NCBI GenBank assembly: GCA_003290165.1
Contig: QNQO01000835.1
Location: 418,986 to 482,985, forward strand
DNA from: Berberis thunbergii
Taxonomy: Eukaryota > Streptophyta > Magnoliopsida > Ranunculales > Berberidaceae
DNA: 64,000 nucleotides
Reading direction: 5' to 3'
Shown: positions 58,641 to 64,000 of the stretch, piece after piece
Numbering within the stretch: position 1 is the stretch's first letter
Layout: every line of letters starts with the position of its first letter
Notes under the pieces: model-generated
What the model saw: the letters and a program-made list of their open reading frames with translations, nothing else
Database searches by the model: none
Told to the model about the DNA's origin: nothing
Translations under genes and position numbers: made by a program

Positions 58641-59479
58641 TTATAAATTTAAAATTGAGAACTTGTCGACAAAAAGTTTTTGTATTGAGGTATTGGAGAA
58701 AATAAAAAATAAATTAAAATAAAATTACTAGCTAATGAGGTGATATAAAGGGAAAAATAAAACTGAACTGTAAATCAATCAAGATGAGAACTAAATTCAA
58801 TACTAAGGTTGTGTTTGGTTCAAAGGAAAATTTGACGTGGGAACTATGTTGTCAGGGGTGAGGCAGGGTATGAGGCGCCAAAGTCAGCCTCTAGAGCTAC
58901 GGGTAACAATTTGCAAACAGATATTAGACTTTATCCAGGGAATAGAATATGAGAAATAACATTTTGCAAAATCATTATGACATGTATGCACAAGTTATGC
59001 ATGGCATGATAGCGGCATGTAAGCCAACCATTGTGCAACTCTCACATCAGGAAGCGCAACTAGAGCTCCAATTTTGGAACCATCTGTCCCAATCTCAACA
59101 GGATAGAGGACAACAGCGCTGGAAGAAATAAATGATATTATAAACAACCCATTCATCAGCATCCAGACTCGAGATGAAGTTCAATTGAAGCTCCCCATTG
59201 TTTGAAGAGGTGACCTGACTGAGGATAAAGACCTATGGGTGTCGAAATGAACCATAGTGTTTTTCAGCAGGATACGGCTTTAACAAAATTTGACATTGAG
59301 GAAATATCTCCATTGGAAATTCTGAATTTCATATCTGGACAAGTACTCCAAATATTAAAGAAGGCCAAAATAGAAAAACAATCGATAAATGGCCTCATTA
59401 ATTGAGTGTGTCATCAATCCAGAATAACCTATATATATGCATTATAGTTGCCTAGAAGAACCTAGCTAAGAGTACTAAC

Positions 59480-59753
59480 CTAGTTGCAGCAAACACAAAC
59501 ACCCCAGTAAGGACTTCCACACCATCTAGTTCAGTGAGAAACTGCAAAAGAATAAAGATGGAAAATGCTTTAAGAAAATAGTATACATGAAAGTACTCAA
59601 ACTGTAAATAACTTGAGGCACTAACTTGATTTACAACACGGTTAGTAACACCAGTATTATCATTGCCCTCGTTTTGGTGCAATAGAGTCAAATTCATCAA
59701 AGAATAGAAGGCAAGGAGCTGCAGCAGCTGCTTTTTGAAAATACATCTCGAAC
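59480..59753 (-). pseudogene. Captured exons of PEX1 (peroxisomal AAA ATPase), D2 Walker B region
   Basis: Exon 59753-59626 encodes VRDVFSK, then in a shifted frame [20 protein letters not shown] (Walker B), then after another shift [13 protein letters not shown]. Two single extra A residues explain both shifts. Exon 59541-59480 continues [20 protein letters not shown] in frame with the last block. Splice borders are intact. It is a fragment of the second AAA domain only. Confidence 0.82.
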
Positions 59754-60261
59754 CTGGGTTAAAAGAAAACACCCATCACAAGGCTGCAGAACTCTAAACA
59801 GCTCAATAATATTGTGAGTCAAAGAAATTCAGATCTCTAAACAGCTCAATAAGAATGAGGCAAGGTACAACAAGATTTGTGATAAAAGCTACATATGAAA
59901 CAGTAAACATTCATCAAATTAAAGGTTTGTCATTATCACACTATAAATGCAATTATAAGTTTATGGCTGTCTAGTATGGAGTTAACAATTTGCAAACAGA
60001 TAACACTAAGATTTCATAAAGTACACATATGGCACCAAAGAGAACTTTTTTTTTTTGTTTGAAAGCCAAGGCAAAAACTAAAAACAATGAAAATACAAAA
60101 CTGAAAGCAATCAACTTAAATCAACTCACAATCAGTCTCTCAACCGTAGAACACGCAGCACACGCGCGTTTATGCGACAAATCAAGTTACACCGGACTGC
60201 CCAGATCAACCGGCATACACACGCTCCAACCGCATGTCGCCACATCTCAGCATGTCAACGC

Positions 60262-60365
60262 TGCGACAGACAGCAGCAGCAAACCAAGCAGCAACAGCAA
60301 CAGCAAAGCAGGGGCAGGCAGCAGCAGTAACGCACCAAAGCGTAGCAGCAGCATCAACGCCGCGC
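60262..60365. repeat. Imperfect CAG/CAA-rich repeat
   Basis: About 100 bp of CAGCAGCAA-type units in the second CACTA. Long open frames here on both strands (for example 60029-60460 plus) come from this repeat and are not taken as genes. Confidence 0.7.
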
Positions 60366-60404
60366 ATGAAACAAGCAGCAGAAAAAATTACAGATGCACT
60401 ACTT

Positions 60405-62160
60405 ACCATCCGATGGAACCTTTCTGCAGAGGTAGGAGCATGTGCTTGGGCTCTTTCTGAGGAGAAGAAGCCTCAATAACTGCAATCAGAAAGTAAATTG
60501 TTAGCATGTGTCATTGACACACAAAAAATGACCTATTTTCATCTGACGCAGAGACATATATGGCAATGAACTTTGGTGTACCTTTTTTGCACTTCTTCCA
60601 CTCATCAGTAAGTACTGTTATTAGTAAATCTGGCCAAGTTCCTCTAACTTCATGAAGAATACTAGTACTACATCTCTTGAATGAACCCTGCAAAATTTCC
60701 AGGTCTTTCCATAATATACACCTTCAACCAAAATGTTGGTATTTTAGAGGAAAAATATGCACAATAGCAAAGAGGAGTCACAATGGATAACATAAACTAT
60801 TTCTTTTATGAAGAAAGTTGCTTAGATGCAAACAATTTGCACACAAGTGACATGCCTGCTATGGTCTGTTCAAAGGGAACTTCAGTCAACTATCACGTGT
60901 CCCAGAAAACCTGAACTATTGTTAAGAATTTTGTAAACAATTGTCTTACTATAGCATGTGCCCCAATCAAAAAGGTGTATACAGATTGCAGTCATTACAC
61001 TGCAAACCCATCTGTGTTTCTATTTTACCTATTACTAGTTTGTAACATTATTAATCAGAAATAGGGAAAAAAAGGTCAATGCTACAAAACATTCTGATGA
61101 ACCCCAGGAACATAATATTATTAAGATCAAATAATTACTGGATGTTTCTCACTGGACTCCCAACGTATTTAGACCCACCCAGCATAACATCAAAGAAAGA
61201 AGTCTTATGAAAAAAGCTCGTTTTTATTTTTATTTTCGTGTGTGTGTAGGTGGTGGTGGGGTTTTTTTTTTTTTTTCAATACATGGAAAGCAAAATATCT
61301 CCCAAATACAAAACAAAATGAACAACTCTCATCACCACAAGTTGCTAAAAGCATAGATAAAATATGTTTAATGAGACAAGTCAATATCAAATTTCATATG
61401 CAGTTATTTATCAAATTATTCACCATAGGCAGTTAAAGAAGTAAAATCTTTCCTAAACATGCTTAAGCTAACTACTTACCTCATTTATCCTGCAACATTC
61501 TTTATCAAATTATTCACCATAGGCAGTTAAAGAAGTAAATTCCCATTTGTTCCATTTTCTTATATAGTATTCTAGTTTCAATTTCAACTTCAACTCAAAA
61601 AAGAAAACCAATTTAATAAAAAATTATGAAAGACACTCACATTGTCGAACCCCGCGATGTTTTTTGTTCTCCGCGAAGAACTCAGCCGGAGATTCTGCAC
61701 AGCAATCATCAAACATATATAATTAGTGGCGTGTGAGACTTCCAATTAAGGCATAAATCCAAGAGGAATCTGTTGATGTCTAAACTTGGTTAGACCGATT
61801 ACAAGCTTTTAATTCCATCAGGTACGTTGATCAGCCTAGTTAAAATAGCAGCTTAATGAGTATCAACCACTAATGGACTTTTGACATTGATGATCTCCAC
61901 TATAAAATTCACAGAGCAGAGAATGCACCCATTATTTATATGGTCAATGTTCTAATTCTGTCCCTAAAAAGTTTAAACTACAATTAAATGGCTAAAAACT
62001 AGACATGTTATTCAGTCATTACATTACAAAAGACAGAAAGGATACAAATGAGATATAGGACAGAAGAGGCATTATACCTTTGGGAAAACTTGATTGACAA
62101 CTTGGAGAGCACGCCTCGAATTCCAACCAATATATCCTCGTAGTAATATATCTGCCTGTA
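60405..62160 (-). other. Further exon-like pieces of unknown origin in the second CACTA
   Basis: Minus-strand pieces with splice-like borders: 62157-62080 (ADILLRGYIGWNSRRALQVV), about 60688-60530 (GSFKRCSTSILHEVRGTWPD and TDEWKKCKKGTPKFIAIYVS) and about 60465-60408 (ASSPQKEPKHMLLPLQKGSI). Composition is protein-like and the pieces lack stops, but I recognise no family. They may be more captured exons or decayed transposase exons. Confidence 0.35.
61405..61542. repeat. Short direct duplication
   Basis: TTATCAAATTATTCACCATA followed by GGCAGTTAAAGAAGTAAA occurs at about 61407-61444 and again at 61502-61539, 95 bp apart, almost identical. Confidence 0.8.
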
Positions 62161-62550
62161 TCAAGTACATAAAAAATCACAAGTTGCCCAACAAATAATC
62201 AAAGCTGTATAAGAAGAAAATATTGTGGAGCCTCTTGGTAAGTTATGTGCTTCAGTTATTGGAGAATGTAGTAACTATACTAGAGGGTAACTGAGAAACA
62301 TTAAAAAGTTGTTGGAGAATGCGGCCAGAAACAGCACGTACAACAATAAACATTAAAAGAAAGACATCAGAATCAAAAAGTAAACATAAATAAACATTAA
62401 AAAGTAAATATATTCAGAAAATTCACCATTAGACTCTTGATTTTGTAACTATCAATCATCAAGTTCCACATGAGTTCTACACCATATGAAGAAATCACCA
62501 ACGTCCCAAATCCCCCATATTGTCTCCTTTTGGATCACTTTTGTAAAGTT

Positions 62551-64000
62551 TCACCCCAGTCTTGTATTTGAAGCATAAGGAAAGTCTGATCTCTGTTGCA
62601 GGGTCAATGATCCATGACAAGCGCAAGAGAATTGATGGATAGGATCTACAACCTCTAATGCTATCGCGATGACATTCCTTTCCCAATCACAAACTTTGTA
62701 TCTCCTTGACACTGAAGGAACAGGATTGTTTGGAGAAGGAAACCTCGCAACACCTTGAGAAGATGATGGTAATGGAGATGGTGGTAATGGAGATGGAGGT
62801 AATGAAGATGGTCGTAATGGAGATGGAGGTAATGGATTATCCGGTTGCCTTGTCGATTGTGCACTGGATGACGGTGGATCTTCAGTTCTTTGAACAACTC
62901 CTTGTATTCCCTCACTTGTTGATGGTCTTACATAAGTTCCACTTTCAAGTCTCTCTCGTATCCATCTAACATTTTCTTCCAATCTATTCATATTTTTCAC
63001 TACATTTTTTTACTTCCAATGTTTTTTCCAAAAGCAATGAACGAGCGGGAAGTGCAGCATCATACTTCCTTTTAGAGACAGTGGTTCCAACACAACGAGT
63101 ACGTCCCCTCGCTTCTTGGCCAAACACTTGGCTTAGAGGATCATCATCAATAGTGAGGTCAATGTTACCCTGAGTTGAAGATTCTTGCAATGCAGCTTTT
63201 TTGCTTTAACTTGTTCCTTCAAAAGAATGAAAAAAATAAAATAAATCAGGACACAAAATAATATTCAAAACAACTACAAAGTAAAATTAAGAATTGGGTT
63301 AAAAGACATCATTGGGCACATTACCATTTATTGTTCAGGAACCATGCATAGGTTTTCCATCCTTTCTCGTGTGACAAGCATCCATATGTCAGTGCGTGTG
63401 ACTGGTTCCCCATCAGGGTTCTTCTCAACCTATATACTTGAAAGATTAGTCTCAGGCCTATAAAGTTTAAATGGTATATAATATTGTACTAGTAGCTAGA
63501 AACTCAATTACCATTTCATACTCTACTTCTGCAGCACTCTTTTGACCACCCCCCCATACATACTTTGAAGCCTTTTGTTTTTTGCATTTTGGTCTCTAAT
63601 TGCCTTCGCTTCAGGGGTGATCTCATAGCGAACAAAATCCTTCCAATCCTCCTCTCTTACACTATTTGGAACATGCTTCTTTTGTTCCTCATGGTAGGAT
63701 ACTTATCCAAATAATTCTTCCTAAGATGTGCCTTGAACCTTCTATAATATTCAGGCATTTTCAAATGCACACTCTTTTTCACATAATTTGGGATGTTGTA
63801 TTCACGCTGCAAATAAGCCATTGAGATATAAGTTGAAAATAAAATAAGACATTATAAAAATCAATGATTTAAAATCTCACCTTGAGGCCATTCCACACAT
63901 CCTCTTTGTAGTTGTCAGTAACATGGTGCCAACCCTTGAATTTGATGGGCACAAGGGTTTCAACAAGCTTTCCAATGTTTTATTGAAATTTCTAGCACCA
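62551..64000 (-). CDS. En/Spm transposase, Transposase_24 type (partial, runs off the window)
   Basis: Minus strand, entering from the right edge. Exon pieces give LVPIKFKGWHHVTDNYKEDV (about 63965-63890), PNYVKKSVHLKMPEYYRRFK (about 63800-63690), EDWKDFVRYEITPEAKAIRD (about 63655-63590), DPLSQVFGQEARGRTRCVGT (about 63150-63080), and then a Pro/Ser-rich linker (PPSPLPPSPLP, about 62780) with a tail to 62551. This order is that of the plant transposase (Ptta/En/Spm) family. The protein binds element ends together with a TNPD-type transposase, which is not in the window. Frame changes between pieces may be introns or decay. Confidence 0.7.

Larger units (their letters stand above)
56971..64000. 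mobile_element. Second CACTA (En/Spm) element, right end outside the window
   Basis: The left terminus is CACTACACCAAAAACCCCCA at 56971, followed by over 20 copies of GCAACGGTTTTAAACCGTTG-type subterminal repeats in both orientations up to about 57560. A Transposase_24-type ORF runs off the right edge on the minus strand. I found no matching GTAGTG end before 64000, so the element is at least 7.0 kb. Between the ends the minus strand carries exons of transportin-1 and PEX1. That all of 56971-64000 is one element is inference; a boundary could be hidden in the unassigned part. Confidence 0.78.

Noticed and set aside
60029..60460. Plus-strand 143-residue Ser/Asn-rich frame
   Set aside because: Produced by CAG/CAA repeats; no splice or family support.

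Overview
This is a plant nuclear window. It has AT-rich intergenic DNA, multi-exon genes with GT-AG introns, plant-specific gene families, and roughly two thirds of its length in transposable elements. The gene families (PTM/PHD-finger, DUF3475/DUF668, chloroplast HSP90, transportin) do not identify the species. An angiosperm, probably a eudicot with a TE-rich genome, is my inference. I saw no rRNA, tRNA, CRISPR or prokaryotic feature.

Only two loci look like resident host genes, both on the minus strand. The first (1781-14084) is a nine-exon gene for a very large DDT/PHD-finger chromatin protein of the PTM (At5g35210/At5g22760) family. Its introns hold a foldback MITE, a tRNA-derived SINE and a 2.8 kb gag-only LTR retrotransposon. 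The second (50554-52403) is a single-exon DUF3475/DUF668 (PSK SIMULATOR-like) gene with an internal 30-bp coding minisatellite and a 5'-UTR intron. Each gene appears to lack one nucleotide near its 5' end, which suggests either base-level assembly errors or real lesions.

Region 15470-35337 is one Ty3/gypsy Tat-type retrotransposon. It has 521-bp LTRs, minus-strand gag-pol and a plus-strand antisense ORF. A 7.5 kb CACTA element (16422-23940) has split the antisense ORF. A 3.7 kb hAT-like element (26780-30462) has split the integrase region and itself carries a 2.6 kb solo LTR. The CACTA has no transposase but carries host exons: the last exons of a plastid HSP90, a DNA polymerase V (MYBBP1A-like) piece, and a clean series of in-phase exons from an unrecognised coiled-coil gene.

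Region 36200-39060 is a dead L1-type LINE. Region 39538-47200 is a triple nest: a long-TIR Mutator-like element, inside it a second one with a perfect 9-bp duplication, and inside that an internally deleted LTR retrotransposon related to the solo LTR at 27.6-30.2 kb but inverted. After a copia remnant and the DUF668 gene come a LINE ORF1/ORF2 fragment, two diverged tandem arrays and a near-perfect foldback element. From 56971 to the right edge runs a second CACTA element. It has its own Transposase_24-type ORF (cut by the window end) and captured exons of transportin-1 and PEX1.

The main story is host-gene capture by two different CACTA elements within 50 kb, set in a datable stack of nested insertions.
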